A program made the position numbers and the translations under genes. Below, one piece after another: positions 10,601 to 19,540 of a stretch of 64,000 nucleotides of DNA (position 1 is its first letter; each line of letters begins with the position of its first letter). Below the pieces are notes generated by a model. It was not told the origin of the DNA. It searched no databases and worked only from the letters and a program-made list of their open reading frames with translations. The stretch lies in the NCBI GenBank assembly GCA_017591395.1, contig WEDG01001550.1, positions 127,658-191,657 on the forward strand, written 5' to 3'. This DNA comes from Schistocephalus solidus. Taxonomy: Eukaryota > Platyhelminthes > Cestoda > Diphyllobothriidea > Diphyllobothriidae.

Positions 10601-12164
10601 GTAGTCTAACTATCAGTACCTAATTCGCAGACATCAGCAATCCCATCAAAAACTACCAGCACCACGGCTCGGTTTCCTGCCTCCAATGATGACTATTATT
10701 GTTTGTGGCATAAATTTTGTTCAAGAATCAACCAGAAATTAACCATAACTCCGAATGTATATAGTCCTATTGATGGCGAAGACGGCCTTTGTTCGAATTG
10801 GACGGTGTGCCTTTGGTCAGCTCAATTTCATCCATATACATTTGTGCCCTACTTTTCGCCTATACACAACAAAACTCTTCGTTGAACGCCCCTTCTTTTT
10901 TTCACATACCCTCTAGGGATCGCATTTTCAATAAATTTAAATTTAGGCTGAAGTTTCACCTACCCTATCTAACGTAAGGAAGAGACATATTCGTTTCTGT
11001 TTGCTTTCGGCTTCTTACCTTGACCCTCATAGGTTACCGCGCGGCACTGAGTACTCGAGAATGCAGTAGGAACACCGGCCTCAGTTCTCAACGATTCCTG
11101 ACCTAGAGTTAGTATATGGGTGGCTAGTTGCCGCTGGCAGCTAGTCACAAGCTAGAATTTTTGATATTCAGTATCCATAATAAAGTATGGTGCTGTCAAA
11201 ATACCCAATGAGGAATGCTAGTTTTTGTCATCATGAAGATGCGTACTAGACCGACTGACGACAACTTATGTTGTGGCCTGTGTCCTAATAGTTCGTCTTT
11301 TGCATGAATTTCAATAGAATCATGGCCAGTATTTGCATTGAATCTGTCATTCTGTGCTTCCGGTTTCAGGAACCGGAGCGCCTTCTTTGAGAGGTTAAGA
11401 TAAGTTTTAAAGTTAGGGTTGGATTTAGGATGAAGGTTTCGGGATTGTTAACCACCTCCCCCCACATGGACGTTAGCGCAAGGGAAGAGAGGAGGGGGTC
11501 CCTGTTCCACGACTGGGGCAGATCTGCTGGCAACGAAACTTTTATGGAGTCATAGGTAACAGAACAGTAATCCCTTATGCTGACCAACTTTTTTCTTACG
11601 TCCGTAGGATCCTACCAGTGCCCCATCTTTCGTCGTCCGACCAGAAAAAAATGGACGCCATCTCACGCGCGTCCATCAAAGTGACTTGTTACTCCCTGAT
11701 GCCCACGAAAACAAAACCCTGTAACTAACGCGCTCCCGAGCGGATTCCTTATGCTGACCAACGAACGACTTCCAAATCACAAAAATTAGCCCTGTATTTA
11801 GGATAAAATTGCGAAGAAAACACTAATTTTGCTCGAAGGGTATCAGTGAGGCATCGCCAGATACTTCATCAGAGACTCACCTCCTTCAGTACCAGATTTT
11901 CCACCCTCAAAGCCACTTGTCACCAGAAGCCGATCGGTAGGATCCACGACGAATAACATGAGGTCTTGTGAGAAAGTATGAAATAGAGTTCCAAAAAGGA
12001 AGAGTAGTAGAATGAGATCGGTGATGACGCCCACCGTTAAAAGATATTTCTCCACGTAATCGGCAGATTCTGACAACCAGTCAACTCTTATCGTGGACTC
12101 CGGATAGTTTCCTGAATTCTCCAATGATGCGATATACAGCAGGCCTCGGGGTTGAGTCATTCTG
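4854..12164 (-). CDS. Predicted three-exon gene: Gly/Ala/Phe-rich membrane protein of unknown function
   Basis: I join exon 1 (12164-11881, ATG at 12160), exon 2 (8810-7773) and exon 3 (5239-4854). Each junction has a good donor and acceptor, and the phases agree exactly: exon 1 ends in phase 1, exon 2 supplies two bases and again ends in phase 1, and exon 3 supplies two bases. The sum is 1704 nt, or 567 residues. The protein would have a hydrophobic segment at about 39-60, a low-complexity Gly/Ala/Phe-rich region at about 175-405, a second hydrophobic segment at about 407-423 and a strongly basic C-terminus (about 500-550). I do not recognise a family. Eggshell or other secreted glycine-rich proteins of flatworms are an alternative idea, but the membrane segments and basic tail do not obviously fit. 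The link from exon 2 to exon 3 is the least certain, because both introns are large and rest on splice signals and phase alone. Confidence 0.55.
5380..5660 (+). repeat. Dispersed repeat family R, copy 1
   Basis: The stretch matches, block by block, the reverse complement of 16930-17190. Shared blocks are ggggcggct, the ccgtctctggtcttcttgga run, gtaggggaggagtagagtgc and cggtggacctcgtc. It is directly followed by a second copy of the same family. It lies in intron 2 of the Gly-rich gene. I cannot assign it to a known class. Confidence 0.7.
5690..6020 (+). repeat. Dispersed repeat family R, copy 2
   Basis: Contains gttaaaactaacacacatgc, caagtcaccgcccctgc and the cgacctcatcgaaatcgacggtcg block, also seen inverted at 16960-17035. 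It lies head-to-tail behind copy 1, so the two form an imperfect tandem pair. Confidence 0.7.
6021..7562. other. Intron sequence without recognised gene; one perfect hairpin
   Basis: Frames at 6936-7307 and 7088-7285 (plus) have no identifiable domain. A perfect 9-bp stem (cccgtagaa / ttctacggg, tetraloop-sized loop) lies at about 6743-6764. A second imperfect palindrome (atggtgaa...ttcaccat) lies near 6063-6089. Confidence 0.4.
7563..7661 (+). repeat. (GAT)n microsatellite, possibly an acidic-tail terminal exon
   Basis: A run of about nine GAT units is followed by GAA/GAG/GAC codons. Read on the plus strand after an acceptor-like ctatttag at 7562, it gives 32 residues, nearly all Asp or Glu, ending in VDAVT and a TAG at 7659-7661. 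Acidic C-terminal tails are common in nuclear proteins, but no upstream plus-strand exon is recognised. A plain microsatellite is the simpler reading. Confidence 0.45.
7773..8810 (-). CDS. Exon 2 of the Gly-rich membrane protein gene (Gly/Ala/Phe repeat domain)
   Basis: The frame is open over the full 1038 bases between an acceptor with a clear pyrimidine tract (cttcctttttcgtctacccag, exon start 8810) and a GTACGT donor at 7772. The first 80 residues are ordinary sequence (SDPSETGGISKGIYAPVDYF, later FDPKVEFLARLAELKGCADA). A long domain then repeats units of roughly eight residues of the form GGGxFGGA, and the exon ends with a hydrophobic SVTAVLLGISGLVTAIL segment. The long proline-rich and valine-rich frames over the same bases are shadows of this repeat. 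If the donor is not used, the frame runs on to a stop at 7720. Confidence 0.7.
7880..8575 (-). repeat. Coding minisatellite, degenerate 12- and 24-base units
   Basis: On the plus strand this reads as strings of ccgcctccagcacc and variants. It encodes the Gly/Ala/Phe-rich repeats of exon 2 on the minus strand. Units vary, and unique stretches (such as ANAFETLFQMAF and ATSFGALLDAAF) interrupt the array in a regular pattern. Unit gain and loss is expected to change protein length between individuals. Confidence 0.8.
10130..10300 (+). repeat. tRNA-headed short repeat (SINE-like)
   Basis: Box-A-like gttagagcatgtggc is followed by a box-B-like ggttgcgggctcgagc, then caccacctggggctgggtttgg and tgaccagtctccgttgtct. 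The order and spacing match the copy at 48508-48690. It sits in intron 1 of the Gly-rich gene in antisense orientation. Confidence 0.8.
11391..11440 (+). repeat. Degenerate TTAGGG-like tract
   Basis: Runs of gttaaga, gttagggttgg and atttagga. Five or six similar tracts occur in the window. They are too degenerate and too short to be telomeric ends. Confidence 0.5.
11881..12164 (-). CDS. Exon 1 of the Gly-rich membrane protein gene (start codon and membrane segment)
   Basis: The exon starts 4 nt before ATG (12160-12158), just after an acceptor-like tatcctag, and ends at a consensus donor GAG|GTGAGT (intron from 11880). It encodes MTQPRGLLYIASLENSG, then YLLTVGVITDLILLLFLFGT, a good membrane-spanning segment, then FVVDPTDRLLVTSGFEGG. 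An AG so close to the start codon suits spliced-leader trans-splicing, which is known in cestodes, although the pyrimidine tract here is weak. An additional upstream exon cannot be excluded. Confidence 0.6.
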
Positions 12165-12497
12165 CTAGGATAACCACCATGCGAATTCCGAGTTGCTAGT
12201 TCTTTTGCAAAAATTTCGAATTTTATCGATCAATGTTTGATGATGAACGTGGTAGTTCCCTAATGCTGGAGCTGGAGCCAGTACCGCGCTTAAGCCCCAT
12301 AAACAACGCGCCCGAAATCGAGCTTCTAAGTGCTCTGTGACCAAAATTGCCTAGTAATGACTAGCAAAGCTACTAGCAAACCGATGACCGGTTTTCATGT
12401 TTTTCTGTCATTCCGTTTGTGGGATCAGCGACAATGGCTCCTGTTATGCACATTTGGGGAACGTAACCTGAATGTGGTTAAACCCACTGTCAACGAT

Positions 12498-12600
12498 GAG
12501 GTTTCGTAGCTCAGACAGTTAGAGCGTTGGCTGCACTCAAGCGTTGTATTTACTGTCGTTGGACCGCATCCCATCGGGGCCACCAAGTGTTTCGCAGTTT
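12498..12600 (+). repeat. tRNA-derived sequence, second type
   Basis: A well-kept 5' half (cgtagctcagacagttagagcg, box A type) is followed after about 40 bases by a broken box B (ttggaccgcatcccatcgggg). It lacks proper pairing of an acceptor stem, so it is a tRNA-derived repeat and not a functional tRNA gene. It differs from the main short-repeat family. Confidence 0.55.
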
Positions 12601-13629
12601 AGTCAGATAACTAGGTTTACCTAGCAATGAATAAGTCAGGCGAAAATCAGGGGCCCTATTCCATAGATGCCCTGCCAAGGGACATCTCCACAGAAGTCAG
12701 TGGCGTCCTCGATGGTATCGACAACTGATGGGCCTACTTTTCAGCATTTCACTCTCGATCCAAAAAATCTGGTGTTCGATTTCTGCGTAGCGGACTGGTC
12801 TACTACCATCTGAGTTTTTGGCAATAGAGCCTTCTAGCCTATAAATCTTCCACTAACCTCTTATTACCTCCTCGGGCACGCTTGAATGCGAATTTCGATT
12901 CTCTATAAATACCGAAAATTGACCCGTATAAGAAAGGTGGAGCTTAAGTCGTTCAAAACATAACAGTTTATAAAAAATGAGCTCAATGACAAAAGAAGGG
13001 ATATTTAAATTCGGTAGTCGAGAAGGGGACTGGTAGAACAGGTTTTTTTTTTTTTACTCCGTTAGATCTTCAGCTTTCGATAATGGTGAGAAGTGAGGTT
13101 CCTCCGCATTGGCAGCCAACTCAAATTTTGCCACGTAGCATTTAAAACAAAAAATGAAAAAAACAGCAAGTCAAAATGTCTACAAAATTTGAAAGCAAAC
13201 ACAAGGCTCGAATCCAGGGATTTCCAGCTGCATAAGCTATCGGCGGTAGAAAGTCGATGCTCTAAACAGCTGACAGACAACACGGTTTGGAAATTTTGTC
13301 TCAAGAGGCAGCTAATTAATAGGCAGGAAATAAATGCAACCGGCATAATTGGTTTGTCTATCTACTGAAAGAGGTTAAACTGTATACTCGAGAGTTAGCG
13401 GGACTACAGTCTATGTATGACAAGTGGGTCATTGCGCAGGTCTATCAATGCCTAACGAGGTGGGGACAGGGGTCGATAGCGATGACCTCACATGTAAGTC
13501 CTTAGTTTTATTACCATAACATGCCTGCTTGTTTTATTCAGGTAGGCATGTTTTTTTCGGAGTTACGTTTCTGACTGAGCTTAATAAAATACCTAATAGT
13601 CAAGGTTAACTTGGAGCCAAAGAATAGAG

Positions 13630-13660
13630 TCAAGGTTGTGATTAGGGTTAGGATCAGGTT
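13630..13660 (+). repeat. Short TTAGGG-like tract
   Basis: Contains gattagggttaggatcagg. It belongs to the same loose class as the tracts at 31700, 32465 and 41064, but no flanking ends are seen. Confidence 0.4.
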
Positions 13661-14184
13661 TGCCTGCTGCAGACCATGGCATCTAAGCAAACTTCCTTTA
13701 ACCAATCATCGTGATTTCCTATTTTCCAACCATTTACACGTCCCCGATTCGCATATTTCATACTACGCATCTACCAAAAATGTGAGCATTCTCAGTGTCT
13801 TTCACGGACTCCGTTACTTATTGCCTTGCTCATCTGCCCTACTGATAAACCTAATATAATCACCCTTGGCGTTTTACAGGACACCCTGTGCTCTATTTCC
13901 TCAGTGGACTTAAATATTAGATCCTTACCGGGATGACTTGAGCATGCACTTGCTTACAGTAAAGCAGACTCGCAAGGAAGCTACCCCCACCTCTCCTCTC
14001 AAACCAACCTGCTTCAATGGCAGGACAAAGTCAAGGCAGCCGGAGGTGTGCGTGAATGTAATGGCTGGCAAAGTTAAACATTCTGTCCAATTGTGCCATA
14101 CATGAACTACTCCATGCTCCACGTGTACTGGACAACAATTTGTAGAAGTCCTTTGCCGGATCTGGTGCAGTTTCGGACAAAGCA

Positions 14185-14262
14185 ACTACGTCAGAGCAAT
14201 AAGCTTCTTATTCCAGCGATCGCATCTCCATCTTCTGAACTGTTTCCTGGAATTCGCCTGTT
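14185..14262 (+). repeat. Terminal motif of a Penelope-associated repeat
   Basis: The stretch agcaataagcttcttattccagcgatc...tctgaactgtttcctggaattcgcc lines up with 44357-44430 and, in part, with 29742-29790. In each case an AATAAA-like core is followed by ttcttgttccagc. I link it to Penelope-like elements because a related motif lies just downstream of the Penelope relic at 45340-46440. Confidence 0.5.
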
Positions 14263-15639
14263 CGCTTCTAGCAGGTCCGGAGAGTCCCTACGTGAGAGGT
14301 GTCATAAAGTCCACATTTGCAAGGAGCCCATGAAACCGTACTATCATTCCTGAAAAGGTCAGGGTTACCCTCTCAAGTGGCAACCTTAAAGTGGTCCCTG
14401 CTGACGACTCCTGACCGATTCAAGTGCGTATAATTTATTATAGTAAACAATACGTTGATTCGTCTCGACTGTTGGTTCCACAGTTAAGGCCTCGCATACG
14501 TACACTGGATTTCCTGACATGGTGATCTCGTGTGTGGTTTAAATACATTTCTGCATGCAATTTCGGCTAAGTGCTGCGAAGGGTAGGTACATTGAGTGAC
14601 CGGTCTCATGCAAAGTGAATCGAATTCTAAAATATGTTAAAGATTATGAAGGATTACTTAAGTGGCGTTATAATATTAACTAATACAAAACTTAATGCGA
14701 AGATATTGCGGACACGGTAGGATGCCGGTTTTTGAATGCACTGCTTTGCAGTTACCTTCGCAAGCTTATTTGGTAAGCAAACGCTACGTAAGTAGTTTTA
14801 AGTAGTAGTGATTTTGCAAGTGTTGTTGCAGTGAGGACCGGTTAGCATTGCCCTTATTGGTACTGCTAGGAGTGGTGGTTGGGTTATTTCATGAAGTGGG
14901 AGGCGTGATGGTCGTATGGACATTGCACCGAATGTAGAATTTTCCAACGTGGCGAGTCCTTGCCTTGAATTTCCGATGGAAACGGGCACGAGAAAAGGTG
15001 TTAGGTGCTAGCATAGTTTGCTTATGACATCTGGGTCTTGTGAACCAGTTTTTTTCCATGACAGCGGTTATTAAGTTGACTTTGAAGGTAGGATTTGCGA
15101 CAGTGTACCATGTGCGCTGAGGTTGTGTAAGATTATCAACGGTTTCAGTTCTGGAGGGATTTCTTCAGGGTATCTGGCTATGGTCGTTTTTACCCGCCTT
15201 TCAGTACAGGAATGGTGGCAATAAGGGTTGTATGAATGGTGCATCACGGCGGCAAGTAGTGAAATATATGCGTTGAAACAAAAAAAAAAAGAATAAGATT
15301 TCCGCTGAAATTCTTTTCCTAGGCTTATATATTGCAATGAAATTGAGCGCGTTAATCAAGAAATAAACAAAAGCAACTCTCAACGAGTAAAGGGCATTTT
15401 AATAAACCATCACTGGCAAATGGGCATGGGGTTAGGAATGAATGAAATTAAATGAATGAATGAATTAAATTAAATTAAAATTAAAATAAAATACTTATAA
15501 TAAGTGAGGTTTAGTGATTGTGAAAATGTTAGAAAAGATATGGAAATATGCCCCAGTAGGCAACGGAGAAGTCAAATAATGTAAGTATGAGTGCTTTTCT
15601 GTATCCACCTTTTCAATAAACTGACTAATGTAACATAAA
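14263..15639. other. No gene recognised
   Basis: AT-rich sequence without supported exons. A simple repeat of tgaa and taaaa units is at 15435-15492. The frame at 14798-14989 (minus) begins with sequence shared with 10100-10130 and appears repeat-derived. Confidence 0.4.
15435..15492 (+). repeat. AT-rich microsatellite (tgaa)n / (attaaa)n
   Basis: Runs of gaatgaatgaat and taaattaaattaaaa, plainly simple sequence. Confidence 0.8.
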
Positions 15640-16695
15640 AATTAAAAAGGAAAATAGCTAAAGGAAGACTATGCACAATAAAGAATCACGTATAGCAACA
15701 GCATAGGGCATCAAAAAGTTTTTCCTCTCAGCTGCACACCATCGGCAACCGGTTGTGGGAAAATCCAATAACCACAACATCATTTTCCTACGAAGGCGGA
15801 AGAAAAGGTGCTCGAGTTTTACCAGATCAAAAGACTACTCCCCGATTGTACTAACTTGAAATTGCGGACGCTCAGTGAGATAGCAAATCTTTGGCTGCAC
15901 ACGGATGGATATGTGATCCTGTGTGGCCGATATCGAAGGAGAAAAGCCATTAGCGAAGGTTAAAGCAGGAAAAGGCACCAACGCCATCGAAAGGTATTGG
16001 AACTGGATGAAGAGGAAGCTAAAAGAAGGAAGACCGGGGTCAGATCTGGTTATATGGGCACACGTAGATTAAGTTTGACATTGCCTATAATTTGGCTTAA
16101 ACACCACTTACCTAAAGCAAGTGTGGGAACCATTACTGATGCATATTGGAGAAACCTACCCGGTACTACGGCATACCATACGGCAAACCTTAAAGACTGC
16201 TCCCTGAAGTCAATTTATCACCGCTTTGTAAGAACATTTACGGAAAATGTTAAGCTAGTTTTGGGTAAAAATAAGTAAGCCAAGCCATACGGATTCGAAA
16301 ACACTGACAGTATAGAGACTTCAATGAGGCCGGAATCTGTGAGTGATCTCATTTTAAACAGTCTGGTAGAGAAAGCCAGTGGGTGGGAGAAAATATTCAC
16401 AAGCAATGCGCAAGGAAAATCATTACTGACGAATGCCCACCCACGAAATACTAACTCAAACAAGGCCTACGATCCTTACAGTACTCATTGTATGGCGAAA
16501 ACATGGACACCAAGGTTAAACAAAACGGATTACAGGGGTGGGAGTGTGGACGAAAACTGAAAGCAACCTCATGCCAATAAAATTTTCATTAAAGAGGTCA
16601 TACTGAAATAACTCGGAACATTCGATAACATCAGTGTGCTTGATAAAAAGGCCTTTTACCTCAAATATAGCAGTTAGTTATGTATATTAAACCCA
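15640..16695 (+). other. Unassigned plus-strand frames, possible decayed element
   Basis: Frames at 15997-16278 (EEAKRRKTGVRSGYMGTRRL) and 16324-16560 have mixed polar composition, more protein-like than most random frames, but show no motif that I recognise and no splice signals. An old retroelement or pseudogene is possible. Confidence 0.25.
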
Positions 16696-16714
16696 TTCTT
16701 ACCTATTCCTGAGC

Positions 16715-16930
16715 AGGCGCTCTTCATCGATTCTAACGAACTGCCGCTGAAACGGAGTTTCCGCATGACGAAGGTACTTTGGGGGCTGATGCATCAAGGA
16801 CCCTGTGTCTGGGGTCCAGTACTGTGGCTTCACTTTTAGTATTTTCAGGGGGCAGATGACGTGAACGTGACTTATCTTTCCTACTCGACTTTCAAAGACT
16901 CTCCATGTCTCCATCCCGAGCAAACGTACA
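16715..16930 (-). mobile_element. Degraded C-terminal RT fragment of the C2H2-type LINE
   Basis: The minus-strand frame reads METWRVFESRVGKISHVHVI...ILKVKPQYWTPDT...VRIDEERL. This lines up with [36 protein letters not shown]...VRMDDERL in the LINE at 17809-21594. It is therefore an older, more diverged copy of the thumb region of the same LINE family, about 1 kb downstream of the younger copy. Confidence 0.7.
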
Positions 16931-17400
16931 CCCGACACGACACGACAGTTCGACCGTCGATTTCGACGAGGTCCACCGTATGCTCCACACCAGGTGGTGC
17001 AGGGACGGTGACTTGCGCGTGAATTAGTTTTAAGTGATAGTAGCCTTGCGCTGCAGCTACCGCACTCTCTCCTCCTCCCCCACCTGAGCCCGGTGTCAAG
17101 ACAGAGTCCAAGAAGACCGGAGATGGGAGAGGGCACAGGTGGCTGGCGCGGCCGGAGCCGCCCCTGGGCGTGCCACCACACCTGGCTCGGATCCCACGGA
17201 GTGGGAGTGCCATAAAGGCCACATTAAGAAGGAGCCATTGCAACCCTGACTCTCAGTCCGCCAGTCAGCCACTCCACACAAAACACACATTGGGCTGGCC
17301 ACGCGGTCCGAGTTATCCCGTCAGTTGGCAACCTTCAAGCCACGGCTTTTAGCGCACCGTGATAGTTTCAAGCGCGTCAGATTGTTTATAGTGAGGAATA
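16910..17400 (-). repeat. Dispersed repeat family R, inverted copy
   Basis: The reverse complement of 5380-5660, with shared blocks gacggtcgaactgtcg, ggtggacctcgtcgaaatcg, ccggtcttcttgga and ggggaggagagagtgcggtagctgc. The sequence continues into a unit near 17245-17360 that is partly repeated at 17590-17730. Confidence 0.7.
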
Positions 17401-17735
17401 TGCACTGAGCTGTCGACCTCACTCTCTCCCCACCCCCACAGTCAGACTACTGTCCGAGCCGGTCAGTTGCCTGATGTGGGAGTGGGCGCATTGGCTGACG
17501 GATCGGCGTACCCGTCTTCGCGCGCCACAGCACGACCTGGCCCCCATAACGCACACACCAGGATTCACAAACTCAGGGGATATGGAGCAGCCATCGCCGT
17601 CTGACTCCCAGTCCACTGGTCAGCCACTCAACACACACAGCACATACACTGAGCCGACGGCGTGGTCTGGTGGAAGCGTCAGATTGGCAGACTTCCCAGC
17701 CACGGTTTCTAGGAAACCGTGATGTACTCTGGTAA
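17245..17735. repeat. Direct repeat pair, about 350 bp apart
   Basis: Two blocks resemble each other: ctgactctcagtccgccagtcagccactc...cttcaagccacggctttt near 17247-17348 and ctgactcccagtccactggtcagccactc...cttcccagccacggtttct near 17599-17712. They look like two units of a tandem repeat lying just beyond the 3' end of the LINE. Confidence 0.55.
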
Positions 17736-17808
17736 ATGGTGATTGTGAGGGTGTAGTCGATGTATTGGTGTAGGTAGTGTGTGCTGATGCAGCTTAGCCT
17801 CCGGTGGT

Positions 17809-18677
17809 TTACCGGAGGTTGTCGTGGAGGTGCATGTGTCCTAAGAGGCCCATGCGGTGTGTAAATGTGCGGGAGCAAGGAGGTCAGTGAAGGCGGGCGC
17901 GTCGACTATATGTCGGAGCCCAGGGCACTGGTTCACCAGCCTCCGTGCGATGGATTCGCAGGTGACCGGCCAGGCCGATGCGTGAGTTGAAGTTGCGGGC
18001 GCAGTGTGGGCAGGAGAAATCGTTAGAGGCTGGGGCGATGTCATTCATGGTAGTGGGGGTGGCAGGGGCGCTAAGAATGGCAGGAGCGGAGGGTGTGAAT
18101 GGTGTATCTGTGTGGTCGGCATTGTGGTGAATTCCGCTGTCATGGATCCGCATGTGACCGAATAGGCCCATGCGATGAGTGAATGCGCGAGTACAGTGAG
18201 GGCAGTGGAGGCGACGATCTCTGCTGTGTGATGGTGTTCCAGGCACTGGCTCACCGGTCTCTGTACGATGTATTCGCAAGTGACCGACCAGGCCGATGCG
18301 TGAGGTGAATGTGCGGTCGCATTGAGTACAGCTTAGGAGAGATTCCCCATCGCTGATGGTGGTTGTGGTGGTAGTAGTGAAGGCGAAGGCAATGGTGGTT
18401 GCGGTGGTGGGGGTAACAGGCGATGAGTAGATGGATGTGGTCTCTATGATGGTGGGAGTAATGGAATTGATATCAGGGAGTGAGGGTGGGGAGTCAGAAT
18501 GAGGGTTGGCAGAATTTGACGTAGAAATTGGAATTGTGGGATTGTTGGTGCATTGCGTCCGAAGATGTCCGACCAGGCCGATTCGCGCGCGGAAGATGCG
18601 TTGACAGCGCGGGCATGTTGGCAGGGCCTGGGCATTGGCGGTGTTGGTGCGGGGCGCTGGTGACTTTCGTGCCGCTC
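17809..18677 (-). pseudogene. LINE C-terminal C2H2 finger array (frameshifted, one nonsense codon)
   Basis: After correcting for one extra A, the frame encodes five fingers with near-identical cores: [18 protein letters not shown] (C2HC type), [63 protein letters not shown], and a last one whose first Cys codon is TGA. Thr/Pro/Ser-rich linkers separate the fingers, and HRTETGEPVPG recurs as a linker. The array suggests a nucleic-acid-binding tail on the LINE protein. Confidence 0.85.
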
Positions 18678-19540
18678 TTTTTGGCCTTGGCGGCGGCGAT
18701 CCGGTTGGCCTCGTAGATTGCTGAACCAGTCTTCACTGATCTTCTCCATGCCGGTCTATCCTGGGCGAGGTCTTCCCAGGTCGCCGAGTTGATTTGCAGT
18801 TGCTTCAGCGATTTCTTCAAAGTGTCCTTGTAGCGTCGTTTTTGACCCCCCTGCCGACGAGAACCCGTAGCGACATCTCCGTAGAAAAGTCGTTTGGGTA
18901 GTCGCTCGTCGTCCATTCTTACCAAGTGGCCGCTCCATCGCAGCTGCACTTGCCTAAACATGGCATGGATGCTGAGGATTCCGGTCCGCTCCAGGACTTC
19001 CGTGTCCGGTATCCTGTCTTGCCATCTCAGCTTCAGTATTCTGCGGAGGCAGCTGAGATGAAAGTGATTCAGCTTCCTGGCTTGGTTCGAGTAGACGGTC
19101 CAGGTTTCCGCTCCGTAAAGGAGTGTCGACAAGACGACGGCCTTGTACATCTTCAGTTTGGTGTTCAGGTGAATACCGTGGCGATTCCACACGGAGGCCT
19201 GCAGCCGGCCGAAGGCCTGACTAGCTTTGGAAATCCGTTGGGCAACCTCGTCATCGATTCTCGTGTTGCGCGAAATCGTGCTTCCTAGATAAGCGAAGGT
19301 CTCCACGTTTTTGAGTTGAGCACCGTTGACATTGATTCGAGGAGCATTGTATTCCGCGCTGGGTGGCGGCTGGTGCATGACAACCGTTTTGGCTGTACTG
19401 ATTGTTAATCCAAAATCGGCGCAGCCTTCGGCGAAGAGGTCCATGCTCCTTTGCATGTCCTCCTCCGTCACGGTGTTAAGGGCGCAGTCGTCCGCGAAGA
19501 GCAAGTCATGGACTGTAGTCGTAGACACGCGCGTTGGAGC
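18494..19540 (-). CDS. LINE ORF part 2: reverse transcriptase C-terminal part with the FADD active site
   Basis: Same frame as part 1 after the nonsense codon. It carries [10 protein letters not shown] and the RT thumb ([20 protein letters not shown], then [20 protein letters not shown]). Past the A-run at 18678-18682 the frame is the wrong one and ends at 18494. The correct frame continues into the zinc fingers. Confidence 0.88.
   Translation of the reverse strand, partial: APTRVSTTTVHDLLFADDCALNTVTEEDMQRSMDLFAEGCADFGLTISTAKTVVMHQPPPSAEYNAPRINVNGAQLKNVETFAYLGSTISRNTRIDDEVAQRISKASQAFGRLQASVWNRHGIHLNTKLKMYKAVVLSTLLYGAETWTVYSNQARKLNHFHLSCLRRILKLRWQDRIPDTEVLERTGILSIHAMFRQVQLRWSGHLVRMDDERLPKRLFYGDVATGSRRQGGQKRRYKDTLKKSLKQLQINSATWEDLAQDRPAWRRSVKTGSAIYEANRIAAAKAKKSGTKVTSAPHQHRQCPGPANMPALSTHLPRANRPGRTSSDAMHQQSHNSNFYVKFCQPSF

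Larger units (their letters stand above)
8811..11880. other. Intron 1 of the Gly-rich gene, with repeats
   Basis: It holds the short-repeat copy at 10130-10300 and a TTAGGG-like patch at 11391-11440. A minus-strand frame (9906-10124) encodes a hydrophobic stretch followed by a charged tail. Its upstream bases (gtttcgatcggga) also occur near 14970-14990 next to another frame, so I regard it as repeat-derived. Confidence 0.5.
12165..13924. other. No gene recognised; tRNA-like and TTAGGG-like patches
   Basis: The tRNA-like block at 12498-12600 and the telomere-like patch at 13630-13660 are annotated separately. The two overlapping frames at 13062-13368 have no domain. A stem with a T-run (acatgcct / aggcatgt, 13519-13551) looks like a bacterial terminator but has no meaning as such here. 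Confidence 0.4.

Noticed and set aside
12498..12600. Functional tRNA gene
   Set aside because: The 3' half is broken and no acceptor stem forms; better explained as tRNA-derived repeat.
13519..13557. Stem followed by a T-run, like a bacterial intrinsic terminator
   Set aside because: Eukaryotic context without any gene ending there.
18926..19288. Plus-strand frames over the LINE (also 20390-20798 and 20939-21655)
   Set aside because: Antisense shadows of the GC-rich LINE coding sequence.
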